Assembly: GCA_030762935.1 (NCBI GenBank)
Contig: CM060881.1
Span: forward strand, 98,940,001 to 99,004,000
Reading direction: 5' to 3'
DNA length: 64,000 nucleotides
Source: Hymenopus coronatus
Lineage: Eukaryota > Arthropoda > Insecta > Mantodea > Hymenopodidae
Position 1 is the first letter of the stretch. Each line of letters opens with the position of its first letter. Of the stretch, positions 12,034 to 24,832 are shown piece by piece. The position numbers were made by a program, and so were the translations under genes. Under the pieces are notes generated by a model. The model did no database searches, was not told the DNA's origin, and was given only the letters and a program-made list of their open reading frames with translations.

Positions 12034-12880
12034 CCTATACGTCCATTCACATGACTTTCTCTACATCTCTGCAACAAATTATTATTAAAAAACTTATTCT
12101 TCTATTTACTTCATGCTAATCAAGAAAAATTAGCAGAAATTGTCTTGTCTTCATATAAATAAAAGGGATATAAGGGAGTACCATAGGCTAAAAATATAGT
12201 CAAAAGTTGGTTGCTATGTGATTGAAGTTCCTTGTTTGTTTTGACAGGAGTTGACAAATTCCCGTATGAGAAAAGTATAAATATTTTAAAGCTGAAACCA
12301 ATAACAAGGAATACCTCAAAAACGATCAACTCCACGAAAAAATGTATGTAACATAAATTGTGTGTTTTAACAAGCTCTACATTTTATATCAAGTAGGTAA
12401 GTATTTGTGTATTTTTACGGTTTACTAGTTATATAAAATTCCGCAAAATTCATTCAGAATTAAGTTGTCTTCAGAGGCTATTCCCAGAAAATTCAAGAAA
12501 TACATATTATTTGTCAAGTAAATATCTTTAGGCTACGATATTTTAATTCAAATCGTTAGAGCCGGTTTTGAGAAAATCAATATTTTCGAAAATGTTTCCA
12601 TGTGAAGGGTAGTTGGGATGGTGGATTTTCTTCAAAATCTTCGTGTCACATCCTTGGAAGATACTAAATACTAAGTTTCTGAGCTATGCTTTCCACAGAC
12701 ACACACACTGACAGACAGGCAGACAGACAGCTAGAAACACACAACGGACATTTTTCTAAAAAAGTTTTTTTTTTTTGGTTTCAGGGGGTCTCAAAACATA
12801 TCCGGTGAAATCTGCGTATCGAAAATTTGGGTACAATACAATACCTTCTCTATATGTACATAGTACGTGTAGAGAAAGTA
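12034..12880 (+). repeat. Family A repeat, full length
   Basis: The microsatellite position holds CACACAC then CAGACAGACAG (12698-12730). Ends TAGTACGTGTAGAGAAAGTA. Confidence 0.9.
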
Positions 12881-13499
12881 AAAAGTGAACAGAATTAATA
12901 CCACTACTGTATTTCCTATTCTGTTGTCGCGCTGTATATTCTCAAATTTGATAATATGTTATTGGCAGTGAAATAAAGATAGATTACACACTTGTAACAT
13001 ATCGCTAAAATCATTATCATTTGGATTATGCATTGTCAAATGGAATAGCAAATTGAATGAACATATAAAGCCTCAGGTTGCGAGGTATTTTCATTAATTA
13101 AAGAGTTCAGAGAACCGCCGTGCAATGACAGGTCTGAGAATTTGTTGACGGCTGCAGGCCACAAGTGGACATGTGGTAAGGCAAGGCGTATTTCCGCTCT
13201 CTAAAGAGAGAAAGGTCGATTAGGGAGGAAGTCTTCAGAGCAGCGAACTCTTGAAATGCTTCAGTTTGATTACCGTGACACAAGCGTTCTTCCTCATTAG
13301 TAAAATTTCTAACAGGATTTACTTATGTTCAGGAAACATTATTGTAAAAACAGCCAAAGATGAAGCTGAAGATCATTATGTGCTCGTCAGCAATAAAAGA
13401 AATGTGCTTTCGTAATCGGGATGTTTTATATATTCTTCACTGCTTAAGCCCCTTGTGCATGATGACACTTTTTATTTTAATTCAAGAGTTTACAGAAAC
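12881..13499. other. No recognisable feature
   Basis: Mixed composition, with a GC-richer patch at 13100-13260. No frame or repeat identified. Confidence 0.5.
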
Positions 13500-14334
13500 A
13501 TATGTGTACCATTAACACGTCTTTCTCTAGCTGATCCGCAAACAAATCTTTTATTCAAGAGATTAATATTTTACCCACATCATGCTTTTCAAGATAAACA
13601 CAAGCAAAATCAGTCTTATTACTTGCTTCCCTGTAAGTAGAAGCAAAATAAGAAAATGCATAGGTAAAAGTGGTAGTCGAGAAACAATTGAAATTCCATC
13701 TGATTGCCAGGAGCAAACAAACGAGAAACGAGAAGAAAGATGTCTTCCCGTTCGAGAAAAGTTTAAGTGGCTTAAAATTGAAACCAATAATCTGGAATGT
13801 CTCGAAAACGATTAGCTATGCAAAAAATGCATATACGTTAATTGTAGTTTTATGGGATCTACATTTTGTGTGTGGTATGTTTTTGTCTGTCTCTTATGGT
13901 TTACCAGCTACATACAGATGATCTAAAATGAAGAGGTCTTCAGAGGCTATTCCCAAAAAATTAAAGATATGCATTTCGTTTGTCATAAAAGTATCTTAAA
14001 CATAATGCATTTTAATCAAAACCGTTGGAGCCATTTTTAGGAAAATCAACATTTTCGAAAAATGTTCCATGTAAAGGGCAGTTGGGGTTGGGGAATTTCC
14101 TGAATATCTTCGTATCGCATCCTTGGTTGATGCTCAACTTAAATGCCAAGTTTGGTATTCAACTGACTTTTAATTTTCACACACACACAACATTTTTTCT
14201 GAAAATACTTTTTTTCGGAATCAGAGCACCTCAAAACATATATATCCGGTGAAATCTTGGTATCGAAATTTTGGGTGCAATACAATACCTTCTCTATCTA
14301 CTATGTATATTGCACATGCGGGCTAGAGAGAGTA
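13500..14334 (+). repeat. Family A repeat, subfamily with AAACGAGAAACGAGAAG insert
   Basis: Has CTGATCCGCAAACAAATC in place of the usual ATCTCTGCAACAAATTA and AAACGAGAAACGAGAAGAAA at about 13717, both shared with the copy at 53476. CA tract at 14178-14190. Confidence 0.85.
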
Positions 14335-14495
14335 AAAATAGTCAAAAATTGAAAAATATTTGACCAACGTTTGGCATACCTAGAAAAACTTACAATGTTA
14401 GAATTAATGTGATGGTTACACTCATTTTTGGCAAACTGAATCCCTTCAGAACACACTGGTAATAATTTATCGCGTGCAAATAATTTATATTAGGG

Positions 14496-14738
14496 TCATG
14501 GCATAACAATTTGCAATGATATATTATTCTTTACATGATTACACAGTATTTGCAAGTATAAAGTCAGATCTCCCACAGTGCCAGATGACGAATGCAGTGG
14601 TAATAACACGAAGGTTAACCGCGCTGTAATAAATTTCATTGTTCTAAACTCTGGAAATATACGTGACAAATTCTTCATGTGTCGTGTCTTCACCTTTTGG
14701 CGTTTCATGGAGCCCGTAAGGGGGCTGGTCATGGGCAT
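14496..14738 (-). pseudogene. Possible decayed non-LTR ORF2 C-terminal fragment
   Basis: The 80-codon minus-strand frame shares GSMKRQKVK with GSRKRQKAK of the retrotransposon remnant at 10831-11115, and a later PLHSSSGTVGDL weakly recalls the CPLC-SSGTMD stretch near the C-terminal zinc motif of such elements. No complete motif survives. The assignment rests on that internal resemblance only; it may be a 3' UTR rather than coding sequence. Confidence 0.3.
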
Positions 14739-15140
14739 TGCTAGCTTTCGTAAAACTAATAATAATCTAACACCTGGAATATAACACCTCTTGCCTAGGT
14801 AGCCTTTTGTTTTAAGTCATCTTGGATTCTTGATGCACATTTAAATGCTCTTATTTCATCAACCAAAGTCTTTAAATCATTGTCAAATATTTGACCGTTT
14901 AGAATATGTATTTATTTGCGTTCAAAACTTTCAAATACCTTAAAAGTATTGAAAATAATTTGACAAGTAAACTTGTAAAGTTTTGACCACTCATGAAAAG
15001 TCTTGCAAAGTAATGAATTTGACAAAATTTGACCGTTCACAAGGAGCTTTAGTCTATATCTTGGTTATGTTATCAAAGAATGATCGGATCAGTATAAGCT
15101 CATTCATTAAGATAAATGATAATAATTGAAATACTGTTAA
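14739..15140. other. No recognisable feature
   Basis: AT-rich sequence between the weak non-LTR fragment and a family B element. Confidence 0.5.
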
Positions 15141-15455
15141 TTTAATTGTTTTTTCACACAAGCCGTGTCTAGGACAGGAGTTGGATAGGTAGAGCCAGAC
15201 TCTAAAATTCAATGCCATAGCCAGGATTTGAACTACGGATCCATTTTTCTAGCCGGTTGCTCTAACCACTGAGCTACAGTGACAATATGCCGGCACAACA
15301 TTAAATTTCTCAACTGAATCACATGTTTCTGGTACACCACAAGGTGATCTCAATTTTTTTGAGATCACACCCCGATGGGGATTTAGTCCTGGGCTTCATA
15401 GATACATGAAGTTCAGTTAATTGACCTAATAGTTGGGTAAACTATGTAAGATGTT
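15141..15455 (-). mobile_element. Family B element, minus orientation
   Basis: It begins AATTGTTTTTTCACACAAGC (15143 on), then GACAGGAGTTGGATAGGTAG and a tRNA-like segment at 15218-15290 on the minus strand (TAGCTCAGTGGTTAGAGCAA, AGTTCAAATCC). It ends after a GATCTCAA/TTGAGATC hairpin. Confidence 0.7.
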
Positions 15456-17277
15456 TTCAATGTATTGTAGTTTTGTTCATTTTCATTATCACCTCGCTTT
15501 TCTTTGCGTGTAGCGGTGTTAAGAAATACGCGCGAAAATCTTCATTGGAGTATCGAACACTGTACGCTGAGTAGTAGCCACCCTACGTCACAGTTGTCAT
15601 TACAACATCATGCTGAGTAACCAGCACACTATATAGCATCAACATTAAACATTCAATAGCTCGCTTATTGTCACGAGTAACTTCCAACATATAGCTACAG
15701 TAGTTTCGAGAGAGTTCGCGGGAAGCGCGGAACAAACATCCAAATTATCTCGTTGCGTCTCGAGGACATTGTTATTTATGTTGGAAGAAAACCACCGTGC
15801 TTGTCTCTCCAACCAATCAGTTGGCCAGGCGATAAGCTACTAAGAATATTAATTTAATTCCCAGAACCAGTTAAATTCCCGTAACAGCCTTTTAAAGAAA
15901 ATGAATAACAAAATAGTTATACTTGAGGAGGCAGATTTAGGAATTATTTAAAGGTTATTAGTTTCTTAGCATCTACATATACATAGAACAAGGACTTAAC
16001 CTTATTTACATTTTCCTACAGCAAACGAACATGTGAGCACCAATGGAACTCCTAAGACTTTGTTTATTTAAAGGAAGCAGTGAATTGTATAACCTGCCAT
16101 ATTTTACAACACTGAACTTCTGACTCAGTTTAGAGCGAAGTCGTATTAAGGTAATTCGTTTACTGAATATTACTGTGTAAACTGGTTCAGAGTAATCTAA
16201 ATCACACATTCAGATATTTAATGATGACTGAAGCCACATCTATTAATGGAATAGTGTGAATAGTTGCTTTCTCTTGTTTTGGCGTGTAACTTTCCGCTTC
16301 CAGATTTGTCGCTGTTCACGGCTTATGACAACGCTTGCTGAGACAGCGGTCTACAAACCCGGACAGATGACACAGCAGATGCTATTGGTAATGTTGGTGA
16401 AAGGATTATATCTGCAGAAAAGAAGTCGTGACCATCTGTAAGCATGCGTTTCCAAGCGAAAGCATGAATAAACTCTTCTGTTCTCCTGTAAGCTTTCAAT
16501 TGAACGTGTAGCTGCTCAAGTCAAGATCACATTCGATGTGGTTCTTCGCTTGTTAGTGGTTTTAGAGGTTTACCTTTGCGGATCAAAAGTGGCATGGAAG
16601 AATTTCAAGAAAGTATTTTTTTCTATAGTAAACAAGTTGCGATGAATCTAACCACAATAATTGCCCTTCGTGACACTTGGGAAGGAAGTGAAGAGAAAAG
16701 AAACGAATAGCATACTAATGGTATTCGCATGTGATTTTTGTGACATGTACGAGAACGTGTACCGCCTGAAGACACAGAAGCTATTTCCTCCATGTCCCTG
16801 CTACTTCCAAACACTTTGGCATGTCAGGTATGTTGTTCTTGTTTACATTTTGTATGCGGTAGCTGGCTATTTTCATTTATTGCTATAGTTCATTCCAGTC
16901 GAGTATTGTGTTGATGAAAATAACCGCTATCTCAGAGTGGGAAAGAAACGGTTCAAGGATGTGATTTGCGGTAAAATTAAGATGATATAGTGATTTTCAC
17001 ACTAACACAATCTTAAGACGACGGCTGTGTAGCAGGCTCTTATACTTGATGGCAAGCAGTCAGTAGGACTAGAGAGTTTTGAGGGAAGTATGGATTTGAG
17101 ACACATAATTGGCTATTCACCGAAATGGAAGGAAAAATAAACATATTTATAATAATTTTTTCTTTATTTGTATACCTTATTTACGACTACATAGTATGCA
17201 AGAAGTATTCCATTTCACCAGAAGATTAAATCCCGAAATATCACTTGATATACACGTTTTGAGCATATGTGGATGCA
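15456..17277. other. Unassigned, near-average to GC-richer single-copy sequence
   Basis: No repeat family recognised. 16256-16441 (+) is open for 61 codons and preceded by CTTCCAG, but the frame shows no motif. No exon could be supported. Confidence 0.4.
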
Positions 17278-17530
17278 TTTTTAAAAATTAGAAAAAGGCC
17301 CGTGTGAATGTGTGTACGTGTGCATGCGCGTGTGTGTGCGTCTGTGAATAGCGTAACTGTAAAACGAGACTTCAGTTAAATACGAAACTTGGAATTTTAA
17401 GTTCATTTTTAGAATATAGTTAGCCTTTGTCGTTGTTTGTGTGTCTATGGGCAGTATAACTCAAATACGAAATGTCGGTTGTATATTAATACCAAACATG
17501 GTATTTAAGTTCAGAATTTTTAAAAAGGCA
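17278..17530 (-). repeat. Family A repeat, two adjacent fragments of the microsatellite region
   Basis: 17283-17405 and 17432-17520 both read through the TG-rich tract, the AGCATAGCTCAAAAACGAAA-type stretch and ACTTGGTATTTAAGTTC. The shared part is therefore present twice in tandem. Confidence 0.62.
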
Positions 17531-18216
17531 TGCATTTCTTTCAGTAATAGACAAATTAAACAGCCTATCAAGGATTTTCTTGAGAATATGTTTAATGCGG
17601 CTAATTTCTATGCGACTGCGATAGTAATCGCGTTTGAATTGGTATCTATGATGATCGCCCCGAGAAAAACTCCAAATATAAGACTCACAGTATTACAAAA
17701 TATACGAAAAAAATATGTTTCGTGTGTGAGTGTAACAGAAGAGTTGAGTTAAATTCTCAATTATTCTGGGGAAATGTCTGACATTTACTGTTGTGGAAGT
17801 AATCGATACTGCAGTAAACATGTAAAGAGACTGAGAAGCTCTTAATACTAAGAACTAAGGTCCTTTTCTAGCTATTTCTTTACGCTTCACACTGATAATA
17901 GGACTCAAATATATTTTATCCCCCTCCCCATTTCACCTTAGGGAAGATGTATGTAGGATGTGCCTTAAAGCTAAAAAAAAAACCCGAACCTCATGCCAGA
18001 ATCCGCGTAGCAAACGCCTAAACAAAGGACGTGTTCCCATGATAGGTCTTGGAATCCATACTGGAGCCCAGGAGCTGAACCAGAGAACTATCACAAACAT
18101 AAAGACTGCAAATATTCATTTTTTAACGTTTGGAAACATACTTTACTATTTATAAAAGTTATAATGCGCTATTAATATGTATTAATGTCGCCCTTTGTTG
18201 TAGTGGCTGTCCAAGA
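17531..18216. other. No recognisable feature
   Basis: Includes the ends of 103- and 65-codon open frames without motifs, the first of which starts inside a family A fragment. Confidence 0.45.
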
Positions 18217-18464
18217 GTTTTTATTTATAGTCTTTAACGCTCGCCTTTACTAAAATGGCACCGTAATCAATGACGCTGATAATACATGGAATGAATATAG
18301 TGCGCCGGTGGAATGCGATTGCGGGGGAAATCGGAGAACCCAGAGAAAACCCGGCGCTACGCCGCTTTGTCTACCGGAAATCCTACGTGCGGTTTCTTGA
18401 GATTAAACCGAGTCGTCTAATTGAGAAGAGAGTGGTCTAACCACTCGACAACGGCGCGGCCTTT
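18217..18464 (-). mobile_element. SINE family C, older copy with tRNA head
   Basis: Minus-strand copy keeping an A-box-like GTCGAGTGGTTAGACC near its 5' end (18440s) that the 7224 copy lacks. The body (GGAAATCGGAGAACCCAGAG on +) is diverged and the B box mutated. Confidence 0.72.
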
Positions 18465-18844
18465 CTCAAGGTTTTCAGTGCGTACATGTTGGAGGGTGAT
18501 GGATATTTTCGGACGTAAACGAAAGAAGTCAAATTGTTGGTCCCGTATAATATATATTTACACATAAAGGAGCGTCATACCTTCAAAGATAATGTTTGAG
18601 TTAAAATATGCTATTTTCACATCCGGAAGACCTGATTTTGTTCTTTAGTATCATCTAAGAGCGACGAGTTGACCCCTCTTCACCATGCCCGCATAGAGGT
18701 GATCTCGCAAACTATAAACTCTGTTAACCGTTAGCGGAGGCAAAGGCTCAAAATGGGTTGTGGTGCGTTGGTAGGTAGGTAGCTGGGTAGAGATAAAAGT
18801 AATAACCTCTTGTGATTCTCAACTATTCAAGTTCCGTCACACCA

Positions 18845-19135
18845 TGTCCATTAGGACTCCCCGCAATAATTTCTGAGATGAATTCACGGCCCATAGATGC
18901 CACCACAGGGTGAAATTACAACTTGCGGACGCAAGAATTTTCCCCAGTGGCCTTTTCTTTCAAGGCATAGAGTTATTTATTTAACGTAAAACTATATTTA
19001 CACAGGATCAACAGCTTTACTTCTGTTCCGAAGAAAACGATGCTAAGGATTTTTACGTCCCCTCCAAAAAAAAACCTGCCAGGATTGAACCCGCAACCTG
19101 TGTATCGTTGTAACAACCATTTACGGAGGGAGCTC
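18845..19135 (-). mobile_element. SINE family F, copy 1
   Basis: Shares with 62540-62815 the order AGATGYCACYRCRGGRTGAA, TTGCGGACGC, TTCTTTCAAG (or TTTCTTTCAAG), a GACGCAAAA-type stretch, and a terminal minus-strand tRNA-like head whose B box reads GGGTTCAATCCTGGCAGG. Confidence 0.62.
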
Positions 19136-20757
19136 TTACTACTTTAAACTATCCTAAATAAATTCATAGTCACTTATACATCGGTAATAGATAAAGTTTC
19201 ATGAGACCGGTTTTTAGATGCAGTGCAAATTAAAACTCAACTGAATTCCATCGCCTCTTTTTATTCCACTACTGGAAACTAGTTTTGTAACGTAAACACT
19301 AAGAACACGAGCTGGTTACGCCTTCTTCCGGTCAGATAGTTGTCAGGATAAGATAGGATTGTCTCAGGGTTAATTATGGACGCTTCTTATACAGGAAGAT
19401 CAAATTCCAGCACCTTGAACCCAAAGTCACATGAGAATTTTTGGACTCCAGAAGTTGAAATGATTATCTTACTCATCTTGTTCTTCTCTCTCCCCATGCA
19501 ATTACGTTTAGGTTTAACATACTCCAAATTAAGTCATAAAGTTAAAGTAAATCAAGCAGAATAATGAATGAATAATGACATTTATTTAAATACCGGTACA
19601 TATACACTGATCTTCATCAATTGCATGTATCTACAGATCCTATGTGCTTTTGCAATAAACAAAATAGTAAGTAATATTAAAAACAAAAATCAAAAGAGTG
19701 AACAGGAGAATAAAAGAACAAAGATGCTCAAATACAGCGTCTTAAATTTACGGCACACAATAAACCGTATTCCAATGTTTTAATATACTAACACCACAAC
19801 AAAACAATGACACAAAAGGACGACATAAACATGTATAAAACATTATAATCACTTTTTAGTTCTTTTTATCATCCTTCTCTTTCCAACTGTTAGTTTTCTC
19901 AGATCTCACCTGTCTCGTCTTAAGTAGAACTATACTTCCCCTTCCGCGTCTTCCGTGCCTGCCAGTAGCGTCCAACATGCTCTTAACTCTCCATTCGTGG
20001 TGTAAAGGATTAGGTAAATACTTTTCCCTTCAAGCAGAATAATACTCTCCTTTTCCAAGCAGAATATTATTACTATATATACTGGGTCATATGGATTATC
20101 TTAGTTGTTACTATGTTATATTTTAACAAACAATTGTGAAAATTTAACAATAAAATATCAATTGAAAGCTTTAAGAAAATACGTTTTTCTAATTTGCTCA
20201 TTTGAACTGCCAATAAACTGAATCCATAAATGGATAAGTGCATCTTATTAATAGGCACACCCAACATTAAATCTTGCTTTCTCGATTTTTTCAACTTTTT
20301 TACACACCCAAAGCGCTCCAAAATTCTGTGATGCCTATCAAAAGTATATTAAAGGTGATGGTCATATACCTTTTGAAAAATTGGCTATCAATTTCAGAAA
20401 AACCGAACATTTTGGAAAGTATAGATAAAATAGTTTTTTCAATATTTAGGTGCTAATAAAAATATGACGTGATAGAGCTATTTAAATTTATTTACTGTAA
20501 CAATTAAATATTATTTAACATTTTTCATTTGATGCATTGGGAGTATATAGCATAAAGGTATTGATTCAGCTTTGGTCTTGCATAATGAATATGTATTTCA
20601 GTGATTTGCTTTTGTTTGTTGTGTATGAATGATATAGCTGATTATTGGTGTCAGTTCCTCTTTTGGTATTATTATAAAATGGCGTAATATATGGTGTCTT
20701 ATTAATGGAATTAATTTCTGCATATAGAGCACAATAGATACAATGAGAACAATGTTT
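19136..20757. other. No recognisable feature
   Basis: AT-rich. Several 60-80-codon frames without motifs, typical of chance in AT-rich DNA with few stops on one strand. Confidence 0.5.
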
Positions 20758-21550
20758 TACTTTTTCTAGCTCATATGCACAATTTGCATAGTGAATAGAG
20801 AAGGTAATGTATTCCACACACAAATGTGATGTCGAGATTTCACCGAAAATATATTTTGAAGTGCCCTGAATCCGAAAAAAAAAACGCTTTTAGAAAAAGG
20901 TCCGTGTAAGTCTGTGCGAGCATAGCTCAAAAACGAAAAGACCATTAAATACCAAAATTGGTATTTATCTTTAGTAACTGCCAAGGATGTGACACGAATA
21001 TTGTAAAGAAAATTCCCCCATCACAAACTTCCCTTTACATAGTACATTTTTTGAAATTCTTTTTTTTTTCCTCTCAAAAATGACTCTAACGATTCTCAAA
21101 ATACCTTATATGTATATTTTAAATTTTCTGGGAATAACCTCTGAATACCTCTTTATTCTGGACGAATTATTCAGTAGTTTACATAAACCGTAAGGGATAG
21201 AATAGACAAAAAATGTAGATCTGTTAAAACCATAAATTATGCCATATATATTTTTATCCTTATTATTGGTTTCAATTTTAAACTTAAAAACTTTTCTCAA
21301 AGGGAAGTGACGTTTCGTTTCTCTGTTGTTTATCTACAGGCCATGCAAAGCGAACCGAATTCCAATTGTTCCCATAGGGAAAAGATCTGACTATTGCTTT
21401 AGCCTATTCCCTTATTTCACTTCTACTTACAAGGAAGCAAGTATTAATACATTTCCTGCTAATGTTTACTTTGATTAGCCTGTCATAGACAAAATAATAA
21501 TTTTTTTTAAGGAAAGGTGTTTGTGTAGCAGCTTAATGGAACACGTAAGA
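20758..21550 (-). repeat. Family A repeat, near full length
   Basis: Starts with a decayed terminal palindrome (TACTTTTTCTAGC to GAATAGAGAAGG) and ends GGAACACGTAAGA. The CA tract is reduced to a few dinucleotides (20905-20915). Confidence 0.85.
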
Positions 21551-21807
21551 TTTTTTTCTTCGGAATGTAGGATAGAAGTGTTTTGTTTTGATCAATAGGT
21601 TTAGTTTGTTAGTCTGTTTTCTCCCCAGGCTATAATATCTGACCATATAAATGACAGGAAATAAGATGTGTAAACTGAAAAAAAAAAAAAACAGCTAACA
21701 ACAATCACGATTATTTTTTAAATTTCTATTATTTTTTTAATTGTTGATGTTGAAAATTCATTAGTTTAATTAACAATTAAATATACCTTCAAATTATATT
21801 TCAATAG

Positions 21808-21820
21808 CAATCCATTAATA
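21808..21820. repeat. Target-site duplication, left copy (CAATCCATTAATA)
   Basis: Identical to 22137-22149, flanking the inverted-repeat insertion. Confidence 0.78.
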
Positions 21821-22136
21821 TGTACAAAGTGAGGCTTTCACGGCCTGCATCTTGACTAATGAAACTATTTTCCGGGCACGTAGGCTGTGGTCCATTGGAT
21901 CTTGGAGTTCCCGACGTTTCGCCAAGGGCTGCGCTTGCCATCTTCATAGGTGATCCGGTGGCTGGTCAGAGCTTGAATGAATTATTGCGCGCTTGTATAT
22001 ATCGCATATAATTCAGACAAGCTCTGACCAGTCAACGGATTACCTAGAAGATGGCAAGCGCAGCCCTTGGCGAAACTCGGGAACTTCAAGATCCAATGGA
22101 TCACGGTCTACAAGCCCGGAAAATAGTTTTATTATT
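21821..22136. mobile_element. 316-bp inverted-repeat insertion with 13-bp target duplication
   Basis: Arms 21861-21975 and 22018-22130 are near-perfect reverse complements around a 42-bp loop. The whole unit is flanked by the direct repeat CAATCCATTAATA at 21808-21820 and 22137-22149. GC is well above the flanks. Each arm contains GATGGCAAGCGCAGCCCTTG then GGCGAAAC (minus strand in the left arm, plus in the right), a pattern seen in arthropod retroelement ends, possibly Penelope-like. Such elements and twin-primed LINEs often insert as inverted partial copies. The class is not settled because no coding sequence is present. Confidence 0.7.
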
Positions 22137-22149
22137 CAATCCATTAATA
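22137..22149. repeat. Target-site duplication, right copy (CAATCCATTAATA)
   Basis: Identical to 21808-21820. Confidence 0.78.
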
Positions 22150-22825
22150 AATAAAATTTGAGATGATGATAATAATAATTATAATAACGACAACAACAAT
22201 AATAAAAGTGCAGTAATTCCAACTAATCTAACGAATAGAGGTATGTGAGCTTAAGTTATGTAAGTTGGTAAGCGGGCATTTTGTACCCCAGAACACGTAT
22301 TACTTTACTTATAACTTCACTGGACAAAATCCTTGCTGACAGTGAGTTATAAAATGGTTGCAATAGCAGCAAAAATGCCTTGAATTTGTGTGAGCTGAAA
22401 ATGCCTTGGAGCCATTATTGAAAGAATGGCAATATCCAGGATCCTAGTTTGGCTTTGAGAGTTAATTTGAAAACTCGAAAGTAACAATGGATGCGTGAGC
22501 ACGCTTCAGTCTGTTAACCTTTAAAAGTCATCAACCACAAGACTCGTGCTCGTTTATCAAGCGTTTTTACATGAAAAACTGTTTTTGTTAGTCACTTTTC
22601 TTTTCTAAGGTCATGTCAGTTACGGGGAACTGGTATTACCTCATCCGCTTCATGCATCGTGTGTAATTTATGTTCCTCATCGACCATTAACAAACACCTA
22701 GCGGTAGCGCTAGGGATAGCCTCGGGTGTGGAATGCCCTCAACAACTTCCTGGCGAAGACTGCTTGACCGAGAGGCACTGCGCGGTGCCTTGCAGATGTA
22801 AACTTGTGAACAGGATTTAACATGG
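22150..22825. other. No recognisable feature
   Basis: Mixed composition, GC-richer at 22690-22800, nothing identified. Confidence 0.45.
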
Positions 22826-23283
22826 ATAGGTAGTCAGACTGAAAAAATCAATGGCATAGCCGGGATTTTAGCCAAGAATCTGCCAGTTCCACGGATCCAC
22901 TGGCTAGAGACCGAATTTTTCAGTCTGACTCTACCTATCCAGCTCCTGTCCTACACACGGCTGGTGTGAAAAAACAATTAATCCATACCAAATGACATAG
23001 TTGGCTATACAATGAATCCTGAGACTTAAAGTAATTACAACATCGTAAGTCGCCATTGCGGTTGTCATCTCAAAGTAATTTGAGATCACCTTGTGGTTTA
23101 CCGGAAAACATGTGAGTCAGTTGAAGAATTCAGTGCTATGTCGACATGTTGTCATGATAGCTCAGTGGAAGAGCAACTGCTAGAGACCCGGAGATCCATG
23201 GTTCAATGCCGGCTATGGCATTGAATTTTTCTGTCTGACTCTATCTAATTTCTGTCCTACACACGGCTAGTGTGAAAAACAAT
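22826..23283 (+). mobile_element. Family B, inverted then tandem copies
   Basis: A minus-oriented fragment (22826-22885) is followed by a plus tail ending TGTGAAAAAACAATTAAT, then by a second plus copy with tRNA-like ATAGCTCAGTGGAAGAGCAA and GGTTCAATGCCGGC (23150-23215) and the same terminal segment. Confidence 0.72.
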
Positions 23284-23403
23284 TAATCTAGGATTTAACA
23301 TATTTGGCTGATTAGGTTAGCTGTGGTTACAGGGAGCATAGAGTTATTGGAAACAATTGTACCTGCTATAAGAAAACAAAGCACTTGAACATTTAGTTTT
23401 AGA

Positions 23404-23746
23404 TGTCTTTATTCTGGATACATTTTACAGTATTTTGCATAATTGGTCAACCATCAGAGATAGACAAAAGCTTACTTATTTGGAAAACTTATTTTACATA
23501 GAAAAAGTTTCGAATTGTTTTATTTTCTCAAAAATGGCTCTAACGATTTTCATTAAAATATCGTATATTAAAGACATTTGCATGAAAAATAAAATGTATT
23601 TCTTGAATTTTCTGAAAATAGCCTCTGAAATTGTCTTTATTCTGGATAAGTTTTACATTATTTTGCATAATTGTCAAACCATGAGGCATAGACCAAAACT
23701 TATTTAACAAAAACTTAGATCTCGTTAAAACACACAATTTATGTTA

Positions 23747-23785
<39 letters not shown>

Positions 23786-23865
23786 TGAAGTTGAACGATT
23801 TTGAGATATTCCTTGTTATTGGTTTCAGATTGAAAAGTAGCCTAGAGTATTCCCTTGTTTCCTTA
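23404..23865 (-). repeat. Family A repeat, internally duplicated fragment
   Basis: The TTTATTCTGGAT to AGATAGACAAAA segment occurs twice (from 23410 and from 23635), so a partial copy is joined to another. Contains a T run of about 35 (23750-23784). Confidence 0.75.
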
Positions 23866-23871
23866 AGTAAT

Positions 23872-24717
23872 ATTTAGAGAAGGTATTGTATTCCACCTAA
23901 AAATTCGATACCGAGATTTCACCGTAAATACATGTTTTGGATCCCCTGAATCCAAAAAAAAGCATTTTTACAAAAAGGTCCGTGTGTGCGTGTGTGTCTG
24001 TGTGTGTCTGTGTGTCTTTGGACAGCATAGCTCAAAAACGAAAAGTCCGTTAAAAACCAGATTTGGTATTTAGGTTTGGTATCTTTCAAGAATGCGACAC
24101 GAAGATTTTCAAGAAAATTCCCCACCCCTAACTACTCTTTACATGGAACTTTTTTTCGAAAATTTTGATTTTATAAAAAATGGCTCTAACGATTTTGATT
24201 AAAATATCGTATATTACAGATATTTACCTGACAAATAAAATGTATATCTTGAATTTTCTAGGAATAGCCTCTGAAGACTACTTTATTCTGGATGAATTTT
24301 ACGTAATTTTGCATATCTGCTAAACCGTAAGAGATGGATAAAAACTTACTACAGGGAAAATGTAGAGCATATTAAAAAACACAAGTTATGTTATATACAT
24401 ATTTTTAGTGGAGGTGATCGTTTTTAAGGTATTCGTTGTTTTTGGTTTCAGCTTTGAAAAACTTATATTTTATCATACAGGAATTTGTCAACTCCTATAC
24501 ATACAAACAAATGAACTTCAGTCACATAGGAACCAGCTTTTGACCATCAGTTTAACCTATGGTTTCCCTTATTTTGCTTATACTTACAAGGTACCAATAA
24601 TAAAACTATTTCTGCTAATTGTTTCTTGATTAGCACGAAGTAAATAGAAGCATAAGCTTTCTAACAACAATTTGTTACACAAATGTAGAGAAAATCATGT
24701 GAATGGAACACATCAGA
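23872..24717 (-). repeat. Family A repeat, nearly complete
   Basis: From AGAGAAGGTATTGTATTCC to GGAACACATCAGA. TG tract at 23985-24020. It lacks only the outermost arm of the 3' palindrome. Confidence 0.9.
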
Positions 24718-24723
24718 TTTTTT

Positions 24724-24832
24724 TATACAGGAGACCTTGAAACGCGTATTTCCAGTGAAATGCCACTATCGAATGTTTGGTGGAATACAATACATTCTCT
24801 ACACACTGTACCTAGTACGAGTAGAGAAATTA
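24724..24832 (+). repeat. Family A repeat, 3' terminal fragment
   Basis: AGGAGACCTTGAAACGC to the palindrome CTCTACACACTGTACCTAGT and GTAGAGAAATTA. It abuts the 5' end of the preceding minus-strand copy. Confidence 0.8.

Noticed and set aside
15218..15290. tRNA gene on the minus strand
   Set aside because: The sequence has A and B boxes and a partial acceptor stem but recurs in family B elements with mismatched T arms, so it is a tRNA-like repeat part.
16256..16441. 61-codon plus frame after CTTCCAG
   Set aside because: A donor-like GTAATG is present, but it has no motif, ordinary composition, and other frames stop. Could not be told from chance.
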